From the NCBI GenBank assembly GCA_947579665.1, contig OX388352.1:35396216-35460215 (forward strand): DNA of 64,000 bases, read 5' to 3'. Shown here in pieces: positions 1 through 15,000 of the stretch. Positions within the stretch are counted from its first letter, which is position 1. Each line of letters starts with the position of its first letter. The position numbers and the translations under genes are program-made. Under the pieces are notes generated by a model. The model did no database searches. It worked only from the letters and a program-made list of their open reading frames with translations, and was not told where the DNA came from. The DNA comes from Sympetrum striolatum (lineage: Eukaryota > Arthropoda > Insecta > Odonata > Libellulidae).

Positions 1-2936
1 AAATATCGATTTCATTACATAACATACGTAATATTTTCTACTCATAATCACTGAATCTAATCAACTTACTTACAAAAGAAAGATATCAGATTATAATGAT
101 TCTATGAAAAATGTAACAAAGAGTGGATTGAAAATTTCACTGTTAAGGCTGTTTGCAATGTAGCATTGTGTTCAGTTAGGTCTTCTTCATACTAATATAT
201 CCCATGTTTAAATTTATATATCCAATTGTTATTTTTCCCTATCATACCAAGTAAAAGAAAGTTAAAATTACTTTCATTCATAACTAAATCCCAATTGTCT
301 CTGGAAAGCTTACCTATCACTTTCAGTTGTTAAAAAACCCTTGTTTTTAGCTCCTACTTGGATATCTGAGAATAGAAACTGGGCAGATTTAATTTTGTCT
401 GAAGTCAGCTTCAATTAAAAAAAGTCTTTCTTGATTTGATTTTGATCTCTTGAAAGGAATGAATTGACAAGAGAGGTGGTTAAGATCAATACCTACTTTG
501 CCAGGTACACCAACACCACAAAAGCCTTTTTATTTTCTTCTTAACACATATTTATGTGACGTCATAGAGTACCTAATACTCTGTGGTGACCTATACTTAT
601 ACATCCAAAAATATAAATTTATTATATAACATTGTAAAGAACAGGAATATCCAAGATGGTAATGTACTGTGGTTGAAGGTTTAGATGAAATATGATATTA
701 AAAATAGAATTCAAAGAAACAGCAGTTAGATTAAATTACATATTAGAAACCCCTCCTTTAAAAGAAATAACTTATGAAACAATAATTTCTCATTATTAGG
801 TCAAGGAAAATGTATACAATACAAGCAATGTAATTGCAACAAATCTATCAATTTCTTCTAGATGTCTACTAATTTTAAGGATATCTAAACAAAGAAATAC
901 ACCCAAGGTATTCAAAATAAAAATCCTATTAACAACTACCTGAATTTTTTTAAATTAATATAATACAGAATTTATTTAACATCGAGTCTTTACCTAAATA
1001 TGGTGCAAAGAATGCTTAGTTTAAGATCATTTCCGCTTAATCTTATCATAATAATAACTCTACCACATATGAATAACAACTAAAAGAACTTAAATTAGTC
1101 AAGTAAAAAACTAGCATTTATTTTCTACATTGTAACAGAATAAGAATGTTAATAGATACAGATCAAAACTAACTACATAGTATTTTAACGTGGCTAATTA
1201 CATGATATCATGACACATGTGATGCATGTACCTGGCCTCATATTTTTATGCTTTATATGATTTTGTGTGCACGAAGGATATAGATATTTTCAAGAGAAGC
1301 CACTAATTTTCTATATCTTCTTATTCACCACCTCTTGAAGACCTCCTCATTAGTTAATCTTCATGGGAATTCTATGTCTTACTAAGGGCGATATTTGAGG
1401 ATGGTGGAGTGTCCTCTTTCCTCTAATAAAAAAATTTAATCATTCATTTGAATAACCTTTAACTGAAATTTGACCTTTAAAATAGCCATACCTTAAAACT
1501 TAATAATTTAAACAGCATAATCCTAGAATAAGAGGCTAGCAGTAGGGGTACCTTGGTTATTGCTGAGTATTGTGTGAGCAAAAGCCAAAATAAATGTACG
1601 CACCATTACCAGAACGAGTAGCTCCTCTACATCCCAGTTATCTTTATAGGCTGGGATGGCAAATCAAAATAGATACCATTACAGCAGTTTACAAAGATAG
1701 GATATAAAACTAGCAATGACTTTCAAAGCTATTATTGAAAATTTTGATAAATTCTCTTTTAAAGAAAATGTTAGAAATTTTGGAAAATGTTAGAAATATT
1801 TCAAGAATTTCAAATATCTAGTAGTATATCTTAGTAGTAAATACAATAGATCAATTTTTCTTGCTCAAAAATCATTAAAAATGCTTCATTAATTCTGTAA
1901 TAATTGACTAACTATGATTGAGAATAAAATAATGTTATACCATTTTGTGTATGAACTCTCTGGTGTACAAGGAAAATGGAAAAAACAGGTCATAATGAGT
2001 GACCATTTAATATTCAGAAAAAACATTTGAAAATCACAGATGCAAGAGACGTGAAAATTATGTCATTAGAATATTTCATATTACTACTTGATATCAAAGA
2101 TCAGAGGACAAATCAAACTTTGAAGATTGATATTTATTTCTGTATTCATCAATGCACACACCCAAATGTGTATACATATAACTCAAATTTGATATGGGAG
2201 ACAAAGTTAAAGTTATCTTCAGTAGTGAAAGTTACCTCATCGATGGATATTAAATCATTACTTTAAAAACCCCAAGTGGTTGGAGACCTCATCTTCATCA
2301 GTTATAATGAACTCAATTCACTTAAAACAGTGCAACGTGATCAGAACTGAGAGGAGACTCATAGCACCTGCATTATTTTAAAGACTAGACTAGAGTTCAC
2401 CATGTAGTTTCTATCAGAACAAAAGCTATTGACTTAAGTTTTCATTAACATGAAATGTCATTTAAGCTAACTTTAATACACAAATCGTTGAAAGAAATGT
2501 ATTTATAAAAAGAATTCTCATTTGGGTACAAAAACACATAGTACTAAGCAATTGCGTACTGGCATTTTTTATATATTGCAAATTATGTGTTCTTTGACTT
2601 ATCAATATTCCTTAGTTAAAAACTTTTGAATTTGAATCTTAAAGATAAGAAGATATTGATGCTGAAAGATCAATTTTGAGATTTACCAATAGCATGTTGT
2701 AAAATTCCTATTTATTATAGCATTCTTTCATGTTACCTTATATTTTCATACATTGTAAGTTCAAAACTATAAGAATATTTCTTACACTATATGATATCTA
2801 CAACCTGGCCATAATATTTATGAAATATATTATCAATATAAATGTAAAGTAGCTATATATAATACTTAACAGTGCACAAGGGAAATAAAACTACATCAGT
2901 ACATTATTTAATAACAGAGGAGCAAGTATGCAAGAG
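1..2936. other. 3' flank of MDM1, no gene recognised
   Basis: AT-rich, CpG-poor sequence. The only longer open frame (2027-2266, plus) encodes nothing recognisable. No further exon with an MDM1-like C-terminal motif could be made out, although a more distal exon outside the window remains possible. Confidence 0.5.
2711..2716 (-). terminator. possible polyadenylation signal AATAAA for MDM1
   Basis: TTTATT on the plus strand reads AATAAA on the minus strand, about 220 nt past the proposed stop. The hexamer is common by chance in sequence this AT-rich, so this is only a positional candidate. Confidence 0.2.
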
Positions 2937-3012
2937 TTAATGAGAGAGATTAGAGGTTTGAAATCTCCAAAAGACGTCTTTGTTGGCGCTCCGAGTCTTA
3001 CTTTCTAGTAGT
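2937..3012 (-). CDS. MDM1: probable terminal MDM1 exon with stop
   Basis: A strong pyrimidine-rich acceptor (TTTCTTGCTTTCTCAG) precedes 76 nt with phase 2 in and 24 sense codons ending in TAA at 2939-2937. The peptide LLESKTRSANKDVFWRF resembles the vertebrate MDM1 C-terminal end, where a basic helix ends in KRKENFW. The match is short, so the gene could instead end outside the window. A possible AATAAA lies about 220 nt downstream. Confidence 0.5.
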
Positions 3013-6000
3013 CTGAGAAAGCAAGAAAGGAATGCTGCTCTTTTGTGGTATCCAGAAAGTTTTTCAAAGACTATGTTAGATGTTTTATTTCATCCAATTT
3101 CATTGCGAAAGAAAGTGACATCAAACTGCTCATGAAGTAATGCGTGCGATGATTCAGCTAAAATGAAATGCATGTACTCTGCAGCAGAATAATTAGATGG
3201 TTTTTGATTCCTTCAGATTGAATGACCCCGGTTTTTATGTACTTCACTAAGTAACATACATACCTTTGTAAAAGTTATCTAATCATTAATATCATCAATG
3301 AATCTGCTTCAAATCATATAACAATTTCATTTTTTTCCCAAAATATTAGAAAGAAAATGTTTCACCGTCACAATAACCAAAACAAAACAAGGCCTATGGC
3401 TAGCATAATTTCATAAACAAAATTAAAACTAGTCTACACAAAGGAAAATGGAGAGAGGAAAATGGTTTAAAGCACTTACTAGGACGTGGGCGTCTCTCAG
3501 TCTGTGAGGGACCAACAGTAGTAGGAGTCTTGTGACTGGGTGGATGATGGCTGTTGGCAGAGGCAGCATGGGTTGGGGCCTGAGCAGGACTAGCTGAGGA
3601 CTGAGACCCTTGTGAGGTAATCCTAGGTTGGCGCTTAGGAGATCGACTTTCAGCTGCAGGACCAACTGAATGAGATCGTGCTGGAACAGGGAAGGAATGG
3701 TGCATTGGAAATTAACAAAAAAGCTGGATTTTCAGGGAAGTAATGATTAAATATAATCTATACACCCATTCATTAGTGGACTTTTAAATAAATATTTCAA
3801 ATGAAAACATCTGGAGCCAATCCATGTGAGGAATGACTCTGACTCAGGATCATAGAGACAAAATTTACTAATCATCTACAAGCAATAAATACATTGAATC
3901 TGGCCAATTAATAAGTATCTAAAACTTAGAAAAACTACAATAATTTTTATTATAATTTCCATTCCCATTGTTGCTTTTGTCAACGTGCATCAAAGTTGCT
4001 ACTTGTTCTGATAACTCAAATGTGCACATAAAATAGGTTAAAATAGAATTCATTTAGCAATGAAGTGATGTGAATATGCCCTTTGAAGGTATGCAAGCAA
4101 TATTTTCAACTTATCTACCTGGGTTGGCTAAACAGAAGTTACAATAATTGAATACTTTGGGTGAAGATAACCACATATTAACAGTGTTATAACAAAAAGG
4201 ATGAATATTTTACTTTTCTTTTTTCTTGAATTGGGTTAAATAAAATATTTACTGAGTATTAAAATATTAGGGCTATAAATATTTGGAACATATAGGCTAA
4301 GCATTGATCTTAAAATATATGACTTTATCAAGAGAAGCCTAGACTTATTGCTTTTAAGCCTGTGAAACACTAAATGTTTACTTGTTACCAAAAGTTACAA
4401 TTTAGAACCCGTACAATTTTTTCAATAATATAATTATTTGAAAAGAAAAAGGATCTAAAAATAGGTTACCCAAGCAGTGGTCAGCATCTATAGATTGTAT
4501 GCAGAGAAGTCATGAGAATCATAAAAACCAAAACAAAGTAAATGAGAAAATTTAAGAATCACTTTGAAATAGTTTAAATGGGTCATTTCTATTTGGACAG
4601 TAATGTACTAGATACTATAAGAAATAAGATATTTATTATTACCATTACCTGATCGTGGACTACTTTTTGGGCTGGCTTTTGGGGGACTTTTTATGGACAT
4701 ATCTTCATCTTTTCGGCGTGGCAATACTGGTTCAAGTTTTTCCCTTGTAGGAGAAGGTAATAATGCACCATCCACTAGAATATGAGGGTAAAATATTAGA
4801 ATATTTTTGAATTGAACTTAAAATATAGAAAATAAATTAACAATCTAAACAATACCAAAATAGCACACATTATTTGTTAAATAAGATATCCAGCATTAAT
4901 TTTGTGTATGATATAATTTCTAAGGGATAAATGAGAATTATTTATATTCTCTTACTTGCTCCAGTTGTGCGTTCCAAATGATGTCGTATTAGATATTCTT
5001 TCCTGGAGCGAGGAAAATCTTTCTTCTCATCGGATTTATCCACCTTATGAAGATAAAAGTCATTTCAAATTTATAGATACTCATTTGGAAGGTATAGGTA
5101 TTAAAAGTAAAATACTATTAGTTTTGGATGGGAAGTAACAGCAAGAAAAAAAATTAACTTTGAGGTTTAATAACGGGCAGTATGAAATATTTTCATATGG
5201 CAATATTGTCAGTTTACAGATGAAAGAGGATGAAATCAATTTAATCATAAGCAAACTTGTTAAAATTATTTCCTAAATTTCCGATGTAAGGAATTTTATA
5301 GGTATTATGCAATTGTGGTTGCTAAAAAATTTCTAAAAGTAGCATATATTTTCAACCTACACTATTTTTGAGAAGCCTTCATTAGAATGTAACAACCACC
5401 AGAAATGAATTACATAAGGGTTTCAATGAGTTGTAAACTGATCAATCAAACATTAATGGTTCATAGATCCAGAGTAAAACATTTTTATTTTAAAAATTTT
5501 GAATAAATGAAGAATGTCAAATTTTACAATCTGAGAATAGATGGGATTTTACCACCAAAAGGAGGCTTAACTTTGGTGATGAGTTTGAAAATATTTTGGA
5601 AAGAGAATTATTTGATTGTGTTCTGTTAAATCATCTTTGAACATTAAGGAAGAAATATGAACAAGATGGAAAATATCCTTTTTTAAATCTCCAATTTGCT
5701 AAATAGTTAGGGAGAGACTTGCCTTCCTTTTCTCTGAATCCAAATCTGCAACCCCAATTGGTTGGACATATGGTGCTATTGATGAAGTTCCCTTTACAGG
5801 AGAGCTCTTTTTGTTGTTCTCTTTCTCCTTCTCCTCCTTGGATATTGGCCTGCATGAATTTTGCGGGGTTATAGTACAATTAGGGGGTATAGTGTTCTAA
5901 GTTATGAAAGGCAAAATATATTTACTGCTCTGAAGGAGGTAGAACAGTTTAGATGAAGATATTTTTCCAACACAAAATATACAATCATCAAAATTTTCAT

Positions 6001-9000
6001 CAAGGTTGAGTCAATAATTGATAGAGGATGTGACCATATGCTAAACCTAAACAAAATGGCAAAACTATAAGTTACATATCGAGATTTCTCTCGAATCATT
6101 TGACTCTACTCTCAAATACTCAACATATTCAGTGCTCTTCATTGCTCTAATTTCTTCTGTACCTGAAACTGTAAGTTGTGATTACCATTCTTACTTTCTT
6201 ATTTTACTTTGCAAAAATCAATAATTAAAAAAATTCTGAGTAAGCCAAGCAGATATCCTTCCATAACATTATTCCTAGGCTTTGATGCTCTCACTATGAG
6301 ACAAATGTATGTATACAATGTTATTAAGTATTTGAAAGGAAGGAAAGTTATTCTGAAGACTGTGAATCATGTATATGAGACAAGAACCAAGTTTAACAAA
6401 AATGTAGAAATAATGAGTTGTAAAATGATGAGGACACAATCACAGTTACCATTTATTTTAGGAAAAGTGTATAATTTATGTACAAAAGATATAAGGACAC
6501 TCATTGAAAAAAGTAAACCTTGGTCTAAAAAAGAATATGATACCATTGTTATTTGGATAAAAAACAATTTTTTTGATAATATAAGAAATTTGTATTTGGA
6601 TAAAAAAACTAAATGTCTTAAAGTAGAAATGTGAATTGTGTAAAGAATATTTTCATATTACATTCTAGTGAACATAGATTCACTGAGAAAACAAATCATT
6701 CAATTCAATACACCGCCTTGTATTGCTGTGGCTATGTAGTGGAATTAAAGGAAAGGAAGAAAAAAAATAATGGCTATGACTAAGATTCTTATTATGACTT
6801 AAGGATAAGAAGCTTGATCATTCAGATATTGCAACAGCATATGTCTTAGTTGTAGATCTAATAGTTCCTGGTGTTGTTGAGATGATTGAGCTGCTCTTCC
6901 TCTTCTCAATTCAACCCATAAAATGCATACTACGGCCCGCAAAAAACAAAGACGACTATCAAGTGGAAAATAACGACAGAAATGAATTGAACTGAATGCA
7001 ATAATCAAATACAAAGTAACTCACACTTTGAATTTTGAAAACACATCATCAAATCATTTTCATAACAAAACAATTCAATTATTTCATATGACCATTCTCT
7101 TTAATTTAATTTTGTAAAAGAAATAAAGCCTGCAGTGGCAAAAATAAACTTTACGTGAATTTCATATGGAAATGCTTTGACTTGTCTGGGATCGAACCTA
7201 GGACGAAATTTCAACATTTTTTACAATAGAAACACTATGCCATGATATGTTAAAATTTCAAGTTAATCGACTGAGTATTTTTCAAGCTTTGCGGTCACAA
7301 ACATACTCAGGCTGAAATTTTAAATATAAGATAAGATTTTGTATTATTTACGTTTTATTATTTTGTATTTTTGTTTAATTCTAATAATAATTGTTATATT
7401 TGAATAGTCGGGACCATGGCCATATCACAGATCAGCCATGCCATATCACAATCATTTAAACTGTCAAAATATAAACCTACCTTGGTGTGGTGGAAGCCAG
7501 GGAAAGAGCTGACAGTGAACTTCTCCTGGAAACTTGCTCCCATAAGGCCATTTGCTTGTTGTACAATTGAGCAATGTGCTGAGGGACAAGCTCAGTACCC
7601 CAACCTCTATGCTGTAATATAATATTAATAACATCAAAATATTGAAAATTTTTATCTAAATATCATTTTAAATTTTAATTATATCATGGATGATTTACTT
7701 TCATGAGATTTTAAAATAAAAATTAATTTAATTTCTTGAGGCCATCATTAATCTGAAAAGTGTTCAGAGATGGGCATGATCATAATGAAATTTCAAGAAA
7801 TGCATGAATTTCAAGGAAAATGAATGTTCAAAGATGAAGTTTGAATAAGTGAAATTGTATAGAATAGTTATACATTCTCAGAGAAATTAACCATAAGTTC
7901 ATCAAATATTCAAGGTAAATGCATAATCAGCAAAGCATAATACACAAACCCTCTTACTGAAATGATTAGGAAAGAATCATGCTGTTTGTCATGCAATGGT
8001 GTATAAGTCTGCATAGGATTGGAAAGTTACTTCCACTCATTGGTTAGATTGTTTAAGGAAGGATAAAATTACTACATGCAAACATGCTCTAATAGTACAC
8101 AATTTAGCCATAAGGAACTTTTGCCAAATTACTAAATGTGGAAATAAAAATACTTAAGTAATATCCTAAGGCCATGTAGCTTGTATTTCCATCATTTTCT
8201 AAATTCTGTGGTAACTACTCATTAATAAAATGTTGAATCTGGTATACATTTTTGGGCAGAGGTAGATGAAAATGTTTCAGGTATAACTAACAATATATAG
8301 GATTAAAATACAATAATGGTACGAGTTTCTAGAATAATATGAAACCTTTCTCCTGACTTCTTACCGCAACATAGAAGAAACCAAGCATCAACTAATGCTC
8401 ATTTTATAATTTTCAGAATAACATTAAGGAAGTTAGTTTATTGATTTCTTGGGTTAGCATTTAACATTGAATGAACATCACATAATTAAAAATAGATAAT
8501 GGCGATAACTGGTAACATGAAGTCCCTATGATACAAACTTTAAGGAAGAAAATGATTTAAATAAGGCTTAAAATATGAAAAAAATCAATCTTTTCAAACA
8601 TGAATATAGAACCTTTGAACTTGAAGAATTAATCAATGTATGTTATGGTGACAACTAGCTTAGTTACTTTATTTGTATAAAAATATATACTCTAAAGTAG
8701 TAGGAATTTGAAAATTTAGATAGAGGCAAATTATTCACCTAATAATATGAAATAAGTGATAGAATTCATCAAAGGATCTTAATGATACCCTTGATTTATA
8801 TTCAACAGAATTAAGTATAATAGGAAGTATTTGATACCATCCTGTAAATTAATGATAAAAGAATTAGAGGAAAATCAAGATATTCACATTGATTAAGAAT
8901 TAAAGGTCAAGAGTATTACAAGTATGGAACTGTAATTCACCTTAAAAAGTCAGATGTTTATTTTATTTTTGAGGAATTATATTTACTAAATTAAAATTGC

Positions 9001-12000
9001 TATTACTCAATGTAAGTATTTTGCACAACATGAGAGGATGTTGGTAGATCAATCTCATTCAGAATTAAGAACAGTACACAAGTTTGATAGATATGCCTAA
9101 CTGCTTACAAATCTCATTGATTTCTCATACTGACTAACTTTAAAAAATTCAATCAAATCGCCAATCAGCAGCTAAATTCATGTTTTAGATATTGGTCCTA
9201 TTTTGTAATGATTCATCTCTGGCAGATGAAAGCTACGTATTCAGCCAAATAAACCATTGATTGTGCCAAAAGCAATGGTAAATAGATTGATCATCATTAT
9301 ATATTTAGTACACAGTTTTAATAGGAATTTAACTGTATAAGATGTGTGACATGTTTAGACTGTTGAAAACAGACAGTTTTAAAATAATTGTCATACAATA
9401 AAACTTAAATCATTAATGCTTTTTAATACTATAATCATATAGTTCCTTATTATCAATTAAGTATTAAATCTCTTAAGGCAACAGCCTAATGAGAAAAACT
9501 AAAATGCATGCAAATAATTTTATGATATGTATGATGCATAAAACATGTAATAAACAATAAAATCCCATTAAACATAGTAACTTAAGGAAATTCGATACAG
9601 GAGCTCACAAAATATATTACCCAAGATTTATTTTTGAAAAACAAAAGATAATTTATTTGCCAAGGAAAAAAATCTATTTCATAAACCATTTAGGATACTT
9701 TATTTCTTACATAGAAAAATACATCTATCCTGAAACCATAATAATGATAATTCCAAATACTAAATAGACTAAGGCATTTGAAATTAAAAACTAATCACAA
9801 AAGATAATGTTAAGGCAATCATTTAAACAAAAATTAATTAGACTGCAATCATAGATTCGACTCAGGATTTTATGAATGATTTCTGAGAAAAACTTTCATA
9901 CAATAGAAACCTAGTCAAGTTAGTACAAGGTGATTAATTATCGAAAAAAATTTTATATTTAAAAGAAATTGCTTGTTGATTAGTTCAACCTACCATTACA
10001 AAACTTTAAGACGAGCAAAATAATATTTTTTGGGTGCTATCTTACACCAGAGGAATTGAATAAATACATTTTGATTTTTAATTTTCTGATTTCAAAAAAG
10101 TAATTTAAACAAGTAGATTGATTTCTTAATAATGTTAGTGCTACAATTAATGTTCATTAATTTAAATTCTGTTTAGTTAGAATTTTACTATTTATACTTT
10201 ATTATTAGAATATATCAAATATTAAATACAAAAAATAAATAATAATAATGAGTGAAAAATTATCTTAAATGAATTTGATACAGCAAATATACTGTTAATT
10301 CAGGCTTCTTTGGTTCATTAGAACTTAAGTCAATCTAAAGAATAAAAATCAAACATCTTTCATCACTATTTAACAAAAAATTATGGCAGTGTTAGAGGAT
10401 TACTTAATCATAACATATGATACATGTTTTTAAAGGAAAATATCAAAATTTATAGCATTTAATCCTTTACAGATTTCAATCAATTATCTCTCTAAGATAA
10501 TCTTATCTAGCTTCCTAGCATAATCTTGTTACCTGATCAGACAACAGTAAGGAATAATTAAGAAATAAATGTAAAAAAAAATTCTGAAATATCATGATGA
10601 TCTACTTCGTAAAAGGCAGAACTTCAAAGACTTGACCATCTGTGAAGCTGAGTTTCAAGTTGAGTAAAATGGTTAGCATCCAAGGAATTTTGTAAATTTA
10701 AAAAATAAATGTGAAAATTAAAGGATGTATTGATTCTGGCAAAATCAGAATTAAATTCTATGGGTTTCATAAAAGCTAAGTTTTATTTAAAATGATGATA
10801 TGAGAAGTCTTAGTTCAAACATGCTAATATTCAGGGGTGAAGTGCATTGCTGAAGGATGAATAATATAATAAGGGAAAACTCAAAAATAATGCTGGTAAT
10901 CAAATCTATTAGAAGGTTATTTTTTACGTTTATGTTGGTAAGAAACTACGGATAAATGCCCTTTCATACATATTTGATCCACATTCATCATTTACATGAT
11001 ATAAATATGCATACTAGTGATATAAGCTTGATATCATTTTGTAGTACCCTACTATCTAACTTTTAGTATTTGAACAACTTGTATTGTGACTGAGAATACA
11101 ATAATCCATTGAAGGTGAGATGGTATACTTAGAGAGAGGTGCCAATAAACAGAGTGTCTATAAAACAAAATGAGCAATTCCCTTGATCATATTAATTTCA
11201 TTTTCAAAGGAGCAAATTACAGAAAATAATGTCCAAAATTGGAATTTTTTAAAGTTGGTTCCATACTAAATTGTAACACAAAGAGTAAGAGAAGTACACA
11301 CAAACAATGATCTGTGAAACTTAACCATTTAAGGACTGAGAGAGCTATATTTTTCATTCTATGATTACTCTATGATAATGATGAAGGAGGATGAAATATC
11401 TTTGGTCTGAATATTTTAGAGTTTTGTAACATTTAAAACATTCATAACATATCTTCTCATTGATTGTAGCAAATCAGAAATAGAATATAAATCAAATTCT
11501 TGGTATTCACTGCAGGATATCCTGATTGATATACATCACAGGAAATAGGAACAAAAACAAGAAGATGAACCATAAGTGTCACAATAGCCCACTAGAAAGG
11601 TATGGAATTTATATTTGCCATAAGAATAGTTATGCTAATATATTATCATGAATATTTAGTTGATGTATTTTCTTCATTAGTTAGGAAATTCCAAAATAGA
11701 TTAATCAATAAGCTTGGCTATTTCATGTAATAATGAAACTTTGATAGTATTTAAATTCTAGGTAGGACTCTTCAGAAAGGAAATTAAATACTTATATAGA
11801 GATAAATAAAATAAATAAACATTTTGATTTCCATGATAATTTCCTTCACTATGCACCCAAATGAAGCTGATGCCTAATTCATTAGAAGCTGTTATTAATT
11901 TTGCTCAATCGTTGACTTTTTGAGAAGAGTAAGCAGATTTTGCTGTCTCACTAATTAACACAGATTCCCTATCTTTTGTCTTCAATAGATAAAAGGTTAT

Positions 12001-15000
12001 AGTGGTCTAAATTTCATCTAGATCTATTGTTATAAGAATTTGTTATTTTTTGTTTTAATTACAACCTAACATTACAAAACTTAAGAGGAGTAATATAATA
12101 TTTTTGCATGCTTTCTTTTATCAGAGGAATTAGCTGAATACATTTTGATTTTTAATTTTCTGGTTTCAAAAATTAATTTCTAACAAGTAGAAGAATTTCT
12201 TAATAATGTTAGTGCACAATTAATTTACATTTATCTAAAATCTGTTTTGTAAGAATTTTACTATTCATACTTTATTATTACAATAATGTAATAATAAGCT
12301 TCTCTGCTGCCAACCAAAATAAAAAGAAATATTTTGAAAACATTTATTACCTATGAATCTACAAATTTTCATAGTATTCTTGACTTTTTCTGATTTGGAA
12401 GTACTAGGGTAAAATGTTATTTTCTCAAGTAATTCAATTTCTACACATATTATCATGAACAGATTGTTCTTTTAAAGAATAAGTGATGATTGTCTTTTAC
12501 TTTGTAGATGCCAAAGTATATTTTTTTAGTTTGACAGAAAATACCCTTCCAATAGATCATTTAATTTCTTGATAAAATCTGGTGTTAGAAATGAAATGTT
12601 GATTTAAATTACTTTTTTAGAAGGATGTCGAAAGTTTTAGAACTACTACTTAACTACATAAAATCATATGCAAAAATATAATTTCTGAAAAATTGCTTAA
12701 TTTTCTGCTATACTCCTTTTGTCTTCAAATTAATATAGAACAAAAGTGAATTTCCTCATAATATGTTGAATTTATGGAATGGCAGTTTTAGTTAACCCAT
12801 AGCATCTCCAAGATTATGAATTATTTATCATAGATTGAAAGTATAATATTTTATTTGAGTTTCAAGTCCAACTTTTTTTCTAATCTAAACACATAAGAAG
12901 ATTGAAGAGCTGATTTGATGATAAAATAAGCTGATTAGCTATGTAAAATATCACTTTTAAGAGCTACAGATACCAGAGATTCAAGTATTAATATTTTGAA
13001 AGAAAACATAAGATATATATTAATGCATTCATTGCTTTAAAATTATGATGTAAACTTTGTACAAATTCATAATATATGAATTACATTTCTAGAATTAATT
13101 TTCATTGCTGTATACCTAAGTTTACAAAAATAGTTTTATCAGGTAATACCTCATCTTGGCAACAAAACTTCCTTGCATATATGTATAAATGCACCTACAT
13201 ATAAATATGTATACATCCTATGAAACCATAGCATGCTTATATGCAGGAAAGCATGTATGCAATTACATGCTATAGATACAGATAGACAAGAATTGATGGA
13301 ATGAGGAATAAAGTTTTATAATGAGAGGTTATACGAATTTAGAGAGATGAAATACCATGAGATGACCAATGTTGAAGGGCAAAGTATGCAGCAAACCATA
13401 AACATGTCAATATAATGAAAAATGGAGGTGACCAACCATTTACTTTCAAGCTCTTCAACATTGTTGATTCTGTTGAAATAGTAATTCAATTTTGAGTCAA
13501 TATAAACTAAATTGAAAAAAAAAAGAAAATTTCCTATTTGACGCACACTTTCATGGTCATAATTTTCATATTTCAGAAAACAATCTCATTAGCAAACCTA
13601 AAGAATTTAAGGATCTTATTCCTAAATGATAAAAATTTCTATCTATTTAAATAATATACCTTGTGTTTCCACCTTATTTGCTTGCATGGTTAGTTAACTA
13701 TTAATTTCAATAGGCAAAACCCCACTTTAATCTGTTCGTTCAGTTGCTATACAAGTGCTTTTGTAACAACCTGATTCGGAGGTTACCTTATACTCCCCAG
13801 CCTTCTTGCGAAGCTCTAGTACTTCTCGGTACCATGAATTTCCCTCACCATCTTGGATAGGAAAGTGAGAAGAAATTGATCCCTCAGTCTGGGCAGTGGT
13901 TTGCATTAAAGGAGGTGGCTCGATTAATGGTGGAGGTCCAACTATTCCACAGCTTGTTCCCATATTTTCTGTAACTTCTTTTCTTTTCTGGAAACGGCCT
14001 TCAACATACTCATATTGGGAGAATGGGCGGAATTTCTTCTTGTATTCTGTCTTGAACTCCTTCCTGTTAAAAGAGTTACAAGTTACAACTTCAGGGGACT
14101 CCCTCAACTATAATCCATACCTTCCCTCTTAATCACCGAATTCATCAGATGGCTAACTCCAAATTAAGCTTCGTTGGTTTCACAATATAAACTATTACCT
14201 CATTCATTAAAAAAAACATCTAATTTTAACAAAATTTAAAGTACTGTATCATATGGACTCAACCTTAATGATGATGGTATCACAACTATATATATATATA
14301 TATACAATGATTTTGATGCATCCAGAGATAATGTATAATATAACGTACACCTCAAACTAAGCCTACCAACTTAGAGGATTGATATTTATAAATTTATTGG
14401 GATCTTAATAATTCACAAAAACTAGCTGGAGGGTACTGGATGTTGAAATATAGTACAACAAAATTTAATTTGAGATGAAAATTTTTTATTGAGTAGGTGA
14501 AAAAAGTAAATCACATTTATCACTTAAGAATAAGATTCAGCCCAAACCGATGGATTTGGGATGTGATGATTTTTATATAAGTAGATCTGATATTAAAATA
14601 CAATAATTGGATTTATTTAATGTTACCTGAGAAGTATTTTGATATATAATATCACAGAAGGAACTATACACTGAAACTTGATGAATTCTAAAACTTCTGC
14701 ATGAGCAGTATAAATATTCATATGATATTATTGATTTACTTCTGATCAGTTTAAAAAATAATCATTAAGGTATAAAGAAAAGAGAGAAGAACCCTATCTG
14801 AGTACTTAAAAATAAGGAGACTTTAACAATAGTTTCACATAAACTATTAATTCTGGGAGCTAAAAGGAATTTGCAGATGTGGATAAAGAAACTTGGAAAT
14901 ATTCATGTTCCACATTCCCCTCCAGCATGGATATCACATGAAAGCTATGTATAAAAATTATCAAGTATAGAAATCGGGAAAGTTTCTGAGTAATATAAAA

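Larger units (their letters stand above)
7612..13786. other. MDM1 intron, repeats only
   Basis: 6.2 kb intron, strongly AT-rich with very few CpG (3 in 8161-8760 by hand count). No exon with matching phase and no TE protein was seen. It contains one direct repeat pair, annotated separately. Confidence 0.6.

Noticed and set aside
1533..1620. Similarity between GGGGTACCTTGG...GAGTATTGTGTG here and at about 50778
   Set aside because: About 40 bases of patchy identity. Too short to call a repeat family by eye.
4956..5138. 60-codon plus-strand frame
   Set aside because: Overlaps the phase-matched MDM1 exon 4956-5043 on the other strand.
6799..6990. Minus-strand frame ending in QHQELLDLQLRHMLLQYLNDQ as an MDM1 exon
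   Set aside because: The exons at 7481 and 5849 join in phase without it, and it lacks a good acceptor in frame. An alternative terminal exon cannot be fully excluded.
7416..7622. 68-codon plus-strand frame
   Set aside because: The minus strand carries the conserved MDM1 core with perfect splice sites. This frame is its complement.
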